Shown piece after piece: positions 11,306 through 22,846 of a stretch of 58,659 nt of DNA; the stretch's first letter is position 1, and every line of letters begins with the position of its first letter. A program made the translations under genes and the position numbers. The notes under the pieces are model-generated. The model was not told the DNA's origin, did not search any database, and saw nothing but the letters and a program-made list of their open reading frames with translations. The DNA is from an uncultured Clostridia bacterium (GTDB lineage: Bacteria; Bacillota; Clostridia; TANB77; CAG-508), in NCBI GenBank assembly GCA_947625685.1, contig CANQPK010000006.1, forward strand, positions 1 through 58,659, written 5' to 3'.

Positions 11306-11439
11306 TAACAAGCGTCCTCCTTTCTACCTTTTGAGTAAAAAGGCTTTTTTATAATACAATATTTTACATATTTTGTCAATTGTGACTGAATATAAAAACG
11401 TCCAAATACTTTTATTGTATTGGGACGTTTATGTACATT

Positions 11440-11910
11440 TTATATAAATTTTCTAAAAAAGTTTTTGATTCTTCTTGTGACTTTTTTATACCATGGTTCT
11501 ATTACTACTAATTTAAAGCATTGACCATCTGTATTTTCCACCTGTTTTACCACTTGAGCTTGCTTTTCTTTTTTCTTTTCAAATACTTTATCTGGATCAT
11601 ATTTTTTTCTTTTTTCTTCTTCTAGTCTTATATCATTTTCTCTGCAGGCAACTAAAATTTCATTTCCATCTTCTTCTCTACAACAGTATTTTATAAATAT
11701 TGCTGATAATAATTCCTTTGTTGCAGGTAATAGCTTTTGTTCATTTAAGTTTTTACTTTCATCTATTTTAAAATTATATTCTTTATTTGAAATTCGTTCT
11801 AATTCGTTCTTTAATTTTTCAGGTATTTTATCTAATACTGGTTCTTCAACAAATTTAAATATTTCTATTATTTCCGTTGCAACATCCGGATATATAATAC
11901 TGTTTTCCAT
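11440..11910 (-). CDS. Hypothetical protein
   Basis: Intact ORF with terminator hairpin downstream (about 11398-11432). Confidence 0.55.
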   Translation of the reverse strand: MENSIIYPDVATEIIEIFKFVEEPVLDKIPEKLKNELERISNKEYNFKIDESKNLNEQKLLPATKELLSAIFIKYCCREEDGNEILVACRENDIRLEEEKRKKYDPDKVFEKKKEKQAQVVKQVENTDGQCFKLVVIEPWYKKVTRRIKNFFRKFI

Positions 11911-11936
11911 TATTTTTTCCTTTCTCTTATGTTTAT

Positions 11937-12137
11937 TTATCTTTCAAGTTCATGATTATTTTCTAATTCATTTAATTTTCCTAATTGTACATTTATTTTA
12001 CTTTCTTGTTGTTCTTTAGCAAGAGACGTAATGTCTGATACTGTTATTGTATATTTTGTATCTTTATACTCTCTGTCTCTATTTTTTCTAAGAACTTGCT
12101 TGCCTTTTAAGGTTTTTCTTCCTTCTATTTTCTTCAT
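11937..12137 (-). CDS. Small hypothetical protein
   Basis: Intact ORF, RBS-like aggag upstream. Confidence 0.45.
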   Translation of the reverse strand: MKKIEGRKTLKGKQVLRKNRDREYKDTKYTITVSDITSLAKEQQESKINVQLGKLNELENNHELER

Positions 12138-12204
12138 ATTTTTCTCCTGTTTATTTTGATATATAGATTATATTATATGATATATAATTTTTCAATATTT
12201 AATC

Positions 12205-13440
12205 TTAATTTTCTTTAGATTTATACATATTTAATATATCTTTAAGACCCATTTTTGTTCCATAATTTAATATTGCATTTGAATATATTTTAATTGCAAC
12301 TTGTGCAACTATTAATATTGATACAAGTAAAATGGCAATTGAAATAATTACATCCGTCACACTTGCTAGACCCATCATTATTCTAAAAGGCATACAAAAT
12401 GGTGCAGAAAATGGGAACAATGAAGCAAAAGTATTTAAATTACTTGTTGGGTTCATCATTGTAAAATATGATAAGTAAAACGATATTACTGCAAAAATTG
12501 CAACAGGTGAGTTTGCTGATTGTATATCTTCTGGTTTGCTTATTGTTGATCCTGTTAGGGCATACAATAGTGCATATATTAAATATCCTAGTATAAAATA
12601 TACAATGGTTATAATTGCAAGATATGGTGTTATATTTGACATATCTAATACTGAATTTAGAAGCTCTGGATCCAAGAAAGATTTTGCAGATATAAATGCT
12701 GTACCAACAATTACTATCATTTGAATTAATCCAACTATTCCAATTCCTAATGTTTTACCAAGCACAATCGTTCTTGGGCTAGTAGATGTTACAAGAGTTT
12801 CTATTATCTTTGATGTTTTCTCTGTTGTTATAGAGCTAGAAACTTGATATGCACAGAAATATATTGCATAGAATAAAATTATAGACATAATCATCATTAC
12901 AAGTATATTTCCGCTTGCTTCTTCTTCGCCTGTTTGTTCTAATGTAAATTCAAAATTAGGTGTTATTGATTCTAATTCCTCTTGTGTTAATCCTAATTTA
13001 CTTATTTGTATATTTGAATACAAAGTATTAAATGTACTCATTAAATCTTCTGGTACACCTTGCATCATTGTAATATCTTCTAATATATATCTTATTTTTA
13101 CATTTTCTTCTTGTTTTTCAATTATTATTGCAGCTGATATATCTCCATTTTCTATTTTTGTTTTTATCTCGTCAAAACTTGCTTTTCCTATTTCTATATC
13201 ATAACCCGAATCAGCTTCTTTTAGAGCTTCAAGTTGTCCCTCAAAAACATTATCATTATCAACTACTAATAATTTATCTGTAAAGTCTCCTCCTGATATT
13301 GAATTTATAAAGTTTGGTATATTAAATCCAGCAACTATCATTACTAATATAATTAGAGTAGATATAATAAAAGATTTTCTCTTTATCATTTCTTTTATAG
13401 TAAATTTTGCAACTGTTATTACATCTTTCATTTTACTCAC
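12205..13440 (-). CDS. ABC transporter permease, NatB/ABC-2 type
   Basis: Membrane topology and ABC-2 permease motifs; adjacent to the ATPase. Confidence 0.85.
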   Translation of the reverse strand: MSKMKDVITVAKFTIKEMIKRKSFIISTLIILVMIVAGFNIPNFINSISGGDFTDKLLVVDNDNVFEGQLEALKEADSGYDIEIGKASFDEIKTKIENGDISAAIIIEKQEENVKIRYILEDITMMQGVPEDLMSTFNTLYSNIQISKLGLTQEELESITPNFEFTLEQTGEEEASGNILVMMIMSIILFYAIYFCAYQVSSSITTEKTSKIIETLVTSTSPRTIVLGKTLGIGIVGLIQMIVIVGTAFISAKSFLDPELLNSVLDMSNITPYLAIITIVYFILGYLIYALLYALTGSTISKPEDIQSANSPVAIFAVISFYLSYFTMMNPTSNLNTFASLFPFSAPFCMPFRIMMGLASVTDVIISIAILLVSILIVAQVAIKIYSNAILNYGTKMGLKDILNMYKSKEN

Positions 13441-14323
13441 CCACCTTTTCTATAAATATATCATTTAGTGTAGGCTTCATGATGTCAAATTTATTAACTT
13501 TTATTCCATTAGAAATTACATTGTTTAAAAGTGTATGAGCTTTTTCCTCGTCCGTAATTTTTATAACATATTCATTATTCTTTTCATTTTCTATTTTTAA
13601 ATCAAGTTCTTGTATGTATTTTTCTATTTTTGTATCAGTATCTATTCTGACTCTGCTTGCAGGATATGTCTCTTTGATTTCTTTAAGATTTCCTTTTAAA
13701 ACAGTTTTTCCTTTATCTAAGATCAATATATCACTACAAAATTCTTCTATTGTAGGCATTTGATGTGCTGACATTATCACATATTTTCCATTTCTTACTA
13801 AATCTATAATAATATTTTTTAATATTTCTGTATTTACAGGATCTAAACCACTAAATGGCTCATCTAAAACTACTAGCTCTGGATTATGAATTATAGCTGT
13901 CATAAATTGTATTTTTTGTTGATTTCCTTTTGAAAGCTTTTCAGCAGGCATATTCATATATTCTTCTACTTTCAATTCTTTTGCCCATTTGTTTATAGAA
14001 TCCTTTGCTTCTTGTGTTTTCATACCTTTTAATTCTGCAAAATATATTAATTGATCATATATCTTTGTTTTAGGATAAACTCCTCTTTCTTCAGGCAAAT
14101 ATCCAAAGTTAACACTTTTTCTATCTACTGCTTTTCCATTCCAAGTTATTTCTCCACTGTCTTTTTTTATAATTCCAAGTATCATTCTTATTGTCGTCGT
14201 TTTTCCTGCACCATTTGTGCCAAGTAATCCATATACACCTGGAGTATTTAATGTTAATGAAATATTATCAACTGCTATTTTACCAGCAAATGTTTTTGAT
14301 ACATTTTTTAGTTCTAATCCCAT
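13433..14323 (-). CDS. ABC transporter ATP-binding protein
   Basis: Walker A GTNGAGKTTT, signature LSKGNQQK, Walker B LVVLDEPFSGLD. Confidence 0.93.
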   Translation of the reverse strand: MGLELKNVSKTFAGKIAVDNISLTLNTPGVYGLLGTNGAGKTTTIRMILGIIKKDSGEITWNGKAVDRKSVNFGYLPEERGVYPKTKIYDQLIYFAELKGMKTQEAKDSINKWAKELKVEEYMNMPAEKLSKGNQQKIQFMTAIIHNPELVVLDEPFSGLDPVNTEILKNIIIDLVRNGKYVIMSAHQMPTIEEFCSDILILDKGKTVLKGNLKEIKETYPASRVRIDTDTKIEKYIQELDLKIENEKNNEYVIKITDEEKAHTLLNNVISNGIKVNKFDIMKPTLNDIFIEKVGE

Positions 14324-14442
14324 ATAATTTACTCCCCTTCTTTTATAAAATTCAACTATAATATACCATATTTAAATTTAATTTTCAATAGACACAAAAA
14401 GGTAGAAAGCCTAAATTAGACTTTCTACCTTTTTATGTCACA

Positions 14443-15153
14443 TTATTTAGTTAGATTAGCCCACCTTCCAATGTCAGTTTCTAAGTTGTACTGTATGCCA
14501 ATTATTGTTCTTTTGCACAAGTGGCATACTTCACTTCCATACAAGTACATATCACTGTAAGATATATCCTTAATAGGATGCCCCAGAGGATTGCAAACTT
14601 CCGTAAGGTACCTATCCGGGAAGTTTTTCAGTTCTTCTCCAAGCTTTTTAAGCTTTTCTTCAATTTCGTTGCGTTTGTCTGCTATTTCCTGGATTTCTTT
14701 TTGCATTTCTTCAGGAATAGATACATCATTGCCTACATCCCCGCCGCCAAAGCTCTTCGACGTATAGCTTTTTTCTTCACCACAGCACATACATCTTTCT
14801 GTTACTTGATACATAGATTCAGAGCCATAAAGGAATGAATGTCTTCCAGTATATCCAAGATCCTTTGAATCTATTCTCTTGAAAACATGTCCATACTTTT
14901 CACAGATTTTTCTTCTCTTTTCCCGCTCTCCAGAGTAGAATTCAGAATACTCTGAATGGAGTGCCTCATATTGCTTTTTAAGTTTCTCTTCCTCTTGGCT
15001 AAGCCTAGCTATTCTCCGGTCTCTTTCCTCTTGTACTAACTTTTGTACTTCTTGGATGTTTGCCTGGATCTGCTTTGCAGAAGTACTGATTTGTGCTACT
15101 GTGTCGCTAAGCTGGTTTTGCCCATCTGTAGCTTTTACTTTTTCCTGTGACAT
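14443..15153 (-). CDS. Coiled-coil/zinc-ribbon accessory protein
   Basis: RBS gaaagg before MSQEKVKA; CxxC pairs; higher GC than flanks; two zero-frame CGG codons (14923-14925, 15016-15018). Confidence 0.6.
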   Translation of the reverse strand: MSQEKVKATDGQNQLSDTVAQISTSAKQIQANIQEVQKLVQEERDRRIARLSQEEEKLKKQYEALHSEYSEFYSGEREKRRKICEKYGHVFKRIDSKDLGYTGRHSFLYGSESMYQVTERCMCCGEEKSYTSKSFGGGDVGNDVSIPEEMQKEIQEIADKRNEIEEKLKKLGEELKNFPDRYLTEVCNPLGHPIKDISYSDMYLYGSEVCHLCKRTIIGIQYNLETDIGRWANLTK

Positions 15154-15229
15154 TTTATACCATCCTTTCTCATATAAATTATTATTTTGAGTAATGGTGT
15201 ATATCTTAAAATGTTCCATAGAACATATT

Positions 15230-17119
15230 TTATATATTAACATAATTTTTATCTATTTGCAAGCTCTCTAAATCTTTTACTATGCCTTCTGCATCTAGTC
15301 CATATTCATTTTCAAGTTCTGGTACACTTCCATGTTTTATAAACTCATCTGGATATCCATATTTTTTAAATGTTATATCTTCTAAATTCTCTTTAATTAT
15401 AATATCTTGAACAGCACTTCCAAGTCCACCTTTTAAGATATTATCTTCAATAGTTATAACTTTCTTTGTTTTTTTGATAGAATTTATAATAGTTTCTTTG
15501 TCTATTGGTTTTAAAAACCTTGCATTTATTACTTCTATGCTTTGACCTTGTTCTTCTAAAATATTTGCTATCTCTACTGCTCTATCTACCATTTTTCCTA
15601 TTGCTATTATGCTTAAATCGTTTCCTTCTTTAATTATTTCTGCATTTTGTTTTTCTAACGGTTCATATATGTCAAACTTTGATTTTCCTTCTCCGTCCTC
15701 TTGGATATCGTATAACTACTGGCTTATTTAAAGTTACAGCATATTCTAGCATATTCTCTAATTCCTTAAAATCTTTTGGTGCCATTATTGTAAGGTTTGG
15801 GATTATAGAGAAGAAAGATAAATCAAACACACCTTGATGTGTTTCTCCATCATTACCAACTATTCCAGCTCTATCTACGCACATTACAACTCCCAGATTT
15901 TGCAAGCAAATATCGTGAATTACTTGATCATATCCTCTTTGATAAAATGAAGAATATATTGGCACAACTGGTGTCATACCATTTTTAGCAAGACCTGCTG
16001 CAAATCCGAAGTGCATGTTGTTCTGCAATTCCTACATCAAAAAATCTATCTGGAAATTCTTTTGCAAAATCTGTAAGACCTGTTCCATCTGTCATTGCTG
16101 CCGTTATTGCAACTACTTTTTCGTTTTTCTTTGCAATTTCTACTAATTTTTCTCCAAATACTTTTGAATAATCCCTTTTTGACTTATTTTTGCTTTGTCC
16201 TGTTTCTATATCAAAATTAGATGCACTATGGAATTTATCTGGATTTTCTTCCGCTGGTTTATATCCTTTTCCTTTTTTCGTTACAACATGTATAAGTATT
16301 GGTCCTTCTAAGTCTTTACTTATTTTTAGTATCTCCTCTAATGTCGATATATTGTGTCCATCTATTGGTCCTAAATATCTAAATCCTAAATCTTCAAAAA
16401 GCATATTAGGAATTAGTAACTGTTTTATACTATATTTTATTCTCCTTATGAATTTTATAATCTTATTACTTCCTTTTGGAAGTTTATTTATTATATTTTT
16501 TATATATCTATTAGACTCTGTGTAAAATTTTCTAGTTCTTGCTTTGCTTAAAAATAGAGAAATACCTCCAACATTCTTTGATATACTCATTTCATTGTCA
16601 TTTAATATAACTATAAGATTTTTCTTTAAAAATCCTGCATGATTTAAAGCTTCTAATGCCATTCCTCCTGTTAATGCTCCGATCTCCTATAACCGCAATG
16701 ATATGCTCTTTCCCTCCTCTTAAGTCTCTAGCTATTGCCATACCAAGAGCTGCAGATATAGATGTACTACTATGTCCTGTATCAAAAGAGTCATATTCTG
16801 ATTCACTTGCTTTAGGAAATCCTGCAATTCCGCCAAATTGTCTTAATGTGTTCATCTTGTCTTTTCTTCCTGTGAGTATCTTATGTACATAACTTTGATG
16901 TCCTACATCCCATATTATTTTATCTGTTGGGGTATCAAAAACACTGTGGAGTGCTATTGTAAGCTCCACAATTCCTAAATTTGATGATAAATGTCCTCCT
17001 GTTTTTGATACTGTTTCTATTATTAATTTTCTTATTTCTTCTGCTAATTCTTGTTTTTCTTTTATATCTAACTTTTTTAAATCTTCAGGCATATTAATTT
17101 TGTCAAGTATTTTTCCCAT
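15230..17119 (-). CDS. dxs: 1-deoxy-D-xylulose-5-phosphate synthase, three +1 sites
   Basis: [43 protein letters not shown] and [17 protein letters not shown] restored at CGG 16679-16681, 16006-16008 and 15693-15695. Confidence 0.94.
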
Positions 17120-17244
17120 TATATTGCAATTCCTTTCTCATTAATGCATAAATGTATTGTTATTCTGTATGCTTATTTACTATATCATAAAATCAAAGTA
17201 TATGCAACTTGCATATACTTTGATTTTATAATATTTCTTTATTG

Positions 17245-18690
17245 TTATTTTATATAAAGTACAACACGAAAGCCTATCCCTACATATGTGCGAGTGAGAG
17301 CACTATTACAGCCATCTCTGCTGCAAAGTGAAGCAGGCTCTCCCTGATGATCTAGGCAACCTCCACGTATAACAGCATATTGTGCATCTGACTCTGCTAT
17401 TTCTTTACTTGTTAATTTATTGTCTTTATTTTCTCTTTTATGATAATCCTCTTCTGTAGTCCATTCCCACATATTTCCTGCTAAATCATATATATTCTTT
17501 AATTTAAAGTCATCAAAACTTCCTGTTGGTAATTCTATCCTTTTCATTAAATTATTTTTTGTTGTGTCATTTCCATCGACAGATTGATAATATTCTTGCT
17601 TTCTATTCCATTCTTCTTCTGTTAGAAGATTATTATTCAATATTGTTGATTCATTTAATAAATATTTTGAATATAACCAGCCTAATGTTCCTCCACTCTG
17701 TCCTGCTACTTGTGATGATGAAATATGCTCTGCATGCCATCCTGTATATGTTTTATTTGTGTCTTCAAAATTACCATAAGCTGTACTATCGTTTACATCT
17801 ATACCGGTAGTTGCTGTCCAATTTACTATTGTATCCCATGCTACTCCATCTACTAGTTTACTATCTACTGATTCACTACCTTCATACATTTTCTCTGATG
17901 CACTTTTTGCATGATCTTGACTTATAAAATTCCAGCTAAATGTATTTGCTTTACTTATTGGTTTTTCGTCTCCTGTATTATTCCTTTCTATCGTTGACTT
18001 GTATATAGGTTTATCTTGTGTTAAATCAGGTTGCCATTTTTCTGGAAGTCCTGCTTCATATCTTCCTATATAAAATCCTCCATATGTCTTTACACTTTTA
18101 TTTCCATATGCATTCTCATCTTCTGTTGCTTCATCTTTCCAATTATTAGCAAAATTCGTATAATGATAAGTCTTCCAATTTCCTTCTCCACTATCTACTG
18201 TAAATTGATTTAGATCATCTGTTCCTTCATATACGTGTCTTTTATATTCTTGTACATCATTAGGTATTCCTTCTGGTTTTGTTCCATAATAACATGGTAT
18301 CCATACAAATTCATTTCCATCTTCGTCTTGGATTACTAATCCACTTTTTATATTTTGTTCTTCTGTCTTTGTTGATACTTTAAATCCTGCTGGTATTGTT
18401 GCTGTCCTTCCTTCTGCATCTGTATAGTTATCTTTCTTAGTTTCTTTAACTATTTCTCCTGCTTTTACTTTACTATCTTTTCCGACCCCTAAATCTCCTA
18501 ATTCTCCTATTAATTCATCTATTTTACTATCTTCTTCTTTCCCTGCTTGTATATAGTTTTCTGCTGCTCCTTTTGCGAGTCCAAATAAATTTGAATTCAT
18601 TACATTGCTTATTGTTATTGCTGTTAATATAATTAATATTATTATTGTGATAATTAGTGCAATTAATGTGATACCTTCATTCTTTCTCAT
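17245..18690 (-). CDS. Pilin-like N-terminus plus FGE-sulfatase/C-type-lectin-fold protein (paralog A)
   Basis: N-terminal GITLIALIITIIILIILTAITISNVMNSNLFGLAKGAAENY; FGE motifs GGFYIGRYEAG, NMWEWTTE, RGG...GFRVVLYIK. Confidence 0.85.
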   Translation of the reverse strand: MRKNEGITLIALIITIIILIILTAITISNVMNSNLFGLAKGAAENYIQAGKEEDSKIDELIGELGDLGVGKDSKVKAGEIVKETKKDNYTDAEGRTATIPAGFKVSTKTEEQNIKSGLVIQDEDGNEFVWIPCYYGTKPEGIPNDVQEYKRHVYEGTDDLNQFTVDSGEGNWKTYHYTNFANNWKDEATEDENAYGNKSVKTYGGFYIGRYEAGLPEKWQPDLTQDKPIYKSTIERNNTGDEKPISKANTFSWNFISQDHAKSASEKMYEGSESVDSKLVDGVAWDTIVNWTATTGIDVNDSTAYGNFEDTNKTYTGWHAEHISSSQVAGQSGGTLGWLYSKYLLNESTILNNNLLTEEEWNRKQEYYQSVDGNDTTKNNLMKRIELPTGSFDDFKLKNIYDLAGNMWEWTTEEDYHKRENKDNKLTSKEIAESDAQYAVIRGGCLDHQGEPASLCSRDGCNSALTRTYVGIGFRVVLYIK

Positions 18691-18732
18691 CTGTTTTCCT
18701 CTCCTTCTTTATTTTATTTATATATTACCCTT

Positions 18733-18893
18733 AAAGATAAATTGTATAACAAAAGACACACATTTCTTATACCAAAACTAAGTATAAGTCCTGTGTGTCC
18801 TTATATTATCTTTTTCTTTTAATATATTGTGTGTGTGTGTGTGTGTAGAGCCTCTAAGGTTCTAGCTTTTGCCATCTTTCGTTCTCCTCCAAA
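18733..18893 (-). promoter_or_regulatory. Leader/attenuator-like repeat, copy 2, upstream of paralog A
   Basis: GGACACACA...CTTATAC...GTATAAG...TGTGTGTC hairpin plus CA tract of 19 nt. Confidence 0.65.
18819..18875 (-). CDS. Leader micropeptide MAKARTLEALHTHTHTIY (copy 2)
   Basis: GGAGGAGAACGAAAG-ATG; same core as copies 1 and 3. Confidence 0.55.
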   Translation of the reverse strand: MAKARTLEALHTHTHTIY

Positions 18894-19079
18894 ATTTTTA
18901 TCTTATTTTAATGTATATAATATACACTAAATTTAGTCTATATTATCTTTTTACTTTAGTCAATACAAGTTACCAATTTGTCATGAAAATTTAATATAAT
19001 TGAAATAATATAAAACTTCGACAAAATTTGGCGGATTTTATACTATATTTCAAAAATTTCTAAACATATATATCTAACT

Positions 19080-19745
19080 TTACATTTTTCTAAACACACC
19101 AGCTACTTTTCCAAGTATCTGACAATCTGGAACTATAATTGGATCCATTGAAGAGTTTTCAGGTTGTAATCTAATATGGTCTTCTTCTTTATAGAAAGTC
19201 TTAACTGTTGCTTCATCCCCAATTAAAGCAACAACAATTTCTCCATTATTAGCTGTGTTTTGTTGTTTTACTAATATGTAATCTCCATTAAGAATACCAG
19301 CTTCTATCATACTTTCTCCTCTTACAGTAAGCATAAAGCTTTCTGAATTACCAACAAAATCTACTGGTATAGGAAATGTATCTGTTACATTTTCTACTGC
19401 AAGTATTGGTTCTCCTGCTGTAATTTTTCCAATTACTGGAACTTCTACAAGTTCTTTTGAAGTATATAAGTTTTTTTCATTTTCTTGTTTCTTTTCAAGT
19501 GTTCCACCTTTTAGTAATCTTAATGTTCTTCCTTTTTGATTTTCTTTCTTAATATATCCTTTTTTCTCTAGCTTTGCTAAATATCCATGAACTGTTGCGG
19601 TTGAGCTAAGTCCTACAGCCTTTCCGATTTCTCTAACAGAAGGTGCATATCCAACATTTGCAATTTGTTTTTCAATAAATTTTAATATAGCTTTTTCTCT
19701 TTTATTTAGCTCTACTGTACTTTTTCTTCTACCCAAATTTATCAC
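19080..19745 (-). CDS. lexA: LexA repressor
   Basis: Winged-helix N-terminus and S24 peptidase domain ([13 protein letters not shown]). Confidence 0.95.
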   Translation of the reverse strand: MINLGRRKSTVELNKREKAILKFIEKQIANVGYAPSVREIGKAVGLSSTATVHGYLAKLEKKGYIKKENQKGRTLRLLKGGTLEKKQENEKNLYTSKELVEVPVIGKITAGEPILAVENVTDTFPIPVDFVGNSESFMLTVRGESMIEAGILNGDYILVKQQNTANNGEIVVALIGDEATVKTFYKEEDHIRLQPENSSMDPIIVPDCQILGKVAGVFRKM

Positions 19746-19884
19746 TCCTTCTTAACTTGTTTTTTAAATCATATCATAAAAACAAATAATTGTCAAACAA
19801 ATTTTTGATTTTTATTGATAAAAATAAAATTTTATTTATTCTTAATTTATCATAATATTTTTATTAAATAATACATTTAATTAT

Positions 19885-21406
19885 ATGAACAGACTCAAGA
19901 TTTTTTTATTTAACACAATAATTTTAACGATTACATCTTTATTCCTAAGTTCAATAAATATGTTTTTTAGTGTATATGTAGCAAATAAATTAGGTAGTGA
20001 AGGTGCTCGGAATTTTTGAGCTTATCATGTCTATCTATACATTTGCAATAACTTTTGCAAATTCCGGTATAAGCCTTGCTGCTACTCGTATTGTTGCTGA
20101 AGAATTAGATGGAAATGGGCGGAGTTCGGCATAAAGATTGCAATGAAAAAGTGTATAATTTATAGTTTATGTTTTGGACTACTTGCTTGCATCTTATTAA
20201 TAATTTCTGCTCCATACTGTTCAAAAGTTCTTTTGCATAATAAAGTTACAAATATGCCTATATATGTCATGGCAATTAGTCTCCCTTTCAATTCATTAAT
20301 CACATCTCTTGATGGCTATTTTACTGGAGTAAGAAGAGTTCATAAAAGTTCATTTAGCAGAATTGTAACTGCCATTCTTCAAGTTCTTCTTACATTATAT
20401 TTTCTTTATGTGCTACCATACTCAAATTTAAGTATTGTTTGTACATATTTAATGCTATCTACAACTATTGCTACTAGTTTTCAATTTATATTGACTTATG
20501 TTTTATATTTATTAGATAGGAAGAAAATGTTTCGTGCTATATATAATCCAAATGAAAATTATTTAAGAAAGATTTTAAGAATAGCCTTTCCTGTTGCAAT
20601 AACTTCATATATTCGCTCAGGTCTTAATACTATAAAGCAAATGCTTATTCCTTTTAGTCTTGAGAAAAACAATGCGACTTGTGATAAAGCTCTATCTCAG
20701 TATGGACTTATAAACGGAATGACCATGCCAATTATAATGTTTCCATGCATTATAATTACTTCTTGTGCAAGTCTTCTTATTCCAGAATTTGCAAGATATA
20801 ATATCAAAAAAGATTTTACTAAAATGAATAAAGTTATTAGTTTCATATTTAAATTTACATCATTTTTTAGCGTTTGCATAATTGGTATTTTTTTAACTTT
20901 TACCGAAGAAATTTGTTACCTTTTTTATCATAATCTAGAAATATCACAATTTCTAATACTACTCTCTCCTCTTATAATTCTTATATATCTAGATAAAATT
21001 ATTGATGCAATGTTAAGGGGGTTAGATAAACAAGTTGGAGTAATGTTTTGTAATATTTTTGATTTGTTTTCAACAATTATACTCATCTATTTATTAGTAC
21101 CAGTATATCGGAATATATGGATATATAGCAATTATCGCAATTAGTGAAATTTTAAATTTCACAATTAGTTTAATTCAACTATACAAAGTAACTCACTTTA
21201 AATTTGACTACATATCATATGTAATTGTTCCTACGCTTCTTGTACTTGTCACAAAGTTTTTATTTGATGCAGTTGATAACTTTATAGAATTTAATATTGG
21301 TTTTGTAATTTTTAAAGTTTTAATTTTCATCTTTGTTTATATCATATTGTTATTCTCTTTCAATGTATTTAAATTCTTCAAAGAAAAAAGAGTCATTTAC
21401 ACATAA
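19885..21406 (+). CDS. SpoVB-like MATE/polysaccharide exporter family protein, four +1 sites
   Basis: ATG 19885; KLGSEGA-GIFELIMS, ELDGNG-GV-GIKIAMKKCIIYS and LLVPVY-GIYGYIAI restored at CGG 20008-20010, 20120-20122, 20127-20129 and 21109-21111. Confidence 0.87.
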
Positions 21407-21466
21407 AAACAGACACTACTTTCTAAATAGTGTCTGCTAAAACGCCTCTAAAGTAATCGGCCATTT

Positions 21467-21718
21467 TTACATATTTTGTTTTATCTCTTCTAATGCTATT
21501 GCAAGTTGGTCTGGGCAAGATGTTCCTTTAAATCCACATTGTATACCTTTTAAAAGTTTTATAACCTCATCAATCTTTTTTCCTTCTACAAGTTTGCTTA
21601 CACCAACTGTGTTTCCAGGACATCCTCCAACTATCTTTACATTTTTTATTATATCTCCATCTGTTTCTATTATCATTTCTACTGAACATACCCCTTGTGG
21701 TTTGTATCTATATTCCAT
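21467..21718 (-). CDS. TSCPD domain-containing protein
   Basis: Motif GTSCPDQLAIAL. Confidence 0.8.
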   Translation of the reverse strand: MEYRYKPQGVCSVEMIIETDGDIIKNVKIVGGCPGNTVGVSKLVEGKKIDEVIKLLKGIQCGFKGTSCPDQLAIALEEIKQNM

Positions 21719-21732
21719 TTTCTCATTCCTTT

Positions 21733-22419
21733 CTATTCACCTGCAACCTCTCTTGCAAATATTACTGTTCTAATTTCTTGATTCTTTGTACAAGTTGATA
21801 AGTTAATTTCTCTTAATCCTGCTGTATCTCTATTATAGAAAGATGCATCGTCTCCTCTTTTTGTAGTATTTTCATAAACTTCATATTTTATTTTTGTTCC
21901 AGATGTATCTGTCAAATATATTGCATCTCCTTTAGATAGTTTGCTCAAATTAGAGAAAAATAATTGATTATTATAATTATGTCCTTGTAGAACTGTATTT
22001 CCTACTTTATTGATTCCAGGTCCTGACAAATATACAATTGCTAATTTCAAGGCATCACTTGTTGGTTTGTCAAGTATTGGATACTCTATTTTTATTTTTG
22101 GTATAGAGATTGTACCTATTACATTATATCCACCATATTTAACAGTTTGCCCATTTCCAGATGGATTATCACTATATATTGAATTTCCTTCTGTTACATC
22201 ACCTATAACTATATTTCCATCTTCTACAGTTTGATTTTCATTAGGATTTTTTTGATTCTCTATAGATTGTTGGAATAAATCTACAACCTCGTTTGCTTTA
22301 TTATTTATGTAATATTTGTTATATATTGAATAGCCAAAAAAGCCTATTAATGCTATTATTAATATAATTGCTACTACTAATGCTATTGTTAATGCATTAT
22401 TAAATTTACTATTAAACAT
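21733..22419 (-). CDS. Sortase (class D-like)
   Basis: N-terminal TM; VLQGHNYNNQLFFSNL and LSTCTKN catalytic region. Confidence 0.85.
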   Translation of the reverse strand: MFNSKFNNALTIALVVAIILIIALIGFFGYSIYNKYYINNKANEVVDLFQQSIENQKNPNENQTVEDGNIVIGDVTEGNSIYSDNPSGNGQTVKYGGYNVIGTISIPKIKIEYPILDKPTSDALKLAIVYLSGPGINKVGNTVLQGHNYNNQLFFSNLSKLSKGDAIYLTDTSGTKIKYEVYENTTKRGDDASFYNRDTAGLREINLSTCTKNQEIRTVIFAREVAGE

Positions 22420-22495
22420 AGTATCACGACCTTTCTTTTGTAAGGTTAATTACTATATATATATTATACCATATTTTTTGCATTTTGTACATATT

Positions 22496-22831
22496 CTAGC
22501 ATATTTTTTCATTGAGTTTAGATCCTGCCAAGATATGAAAATGTAAATGTTTTACTGTTTGTCCCGCATTTTCTCCGCAATTTGTGATAACTCTAAAGCC
22601 TTTTTCGTCTATTTTTTCTTGTTTTGCAATTTTATTTATTGCTTCAAAAATTGTTCCAATAGTTTCTTTATCCGCTTCTAATACAGATGTCATATGTTTT
22701 TTTGGTATAACTACTATATGGATAGGTGCTTGTGGATTTATATCTCTAAATGCTAGTATATTTTCATCTTCATATACTGTATCAGAGGGAATTTCTCTAT
22801 TTATTATTTTACAAAATATACAATCTTCCAT
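22496..22831 (-). CDS. HIT family hydrolase
   Basis: CIFCKIINREIPS and HLHFHILAG. Confidence 0.93.
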   Translation of the reverse strand: MEDCIFCKIINREIPSDTVYEDENILAFRDINPQAPIHIVVIPKKHMTSVLEADKETIGTIFEAINKIAKQEKIDEKGFRVITNCGENAGQTVKHLHFHILAGSKLNEKIC

Positions 22832-22846
22832 TTAATTTTCTCCTTT

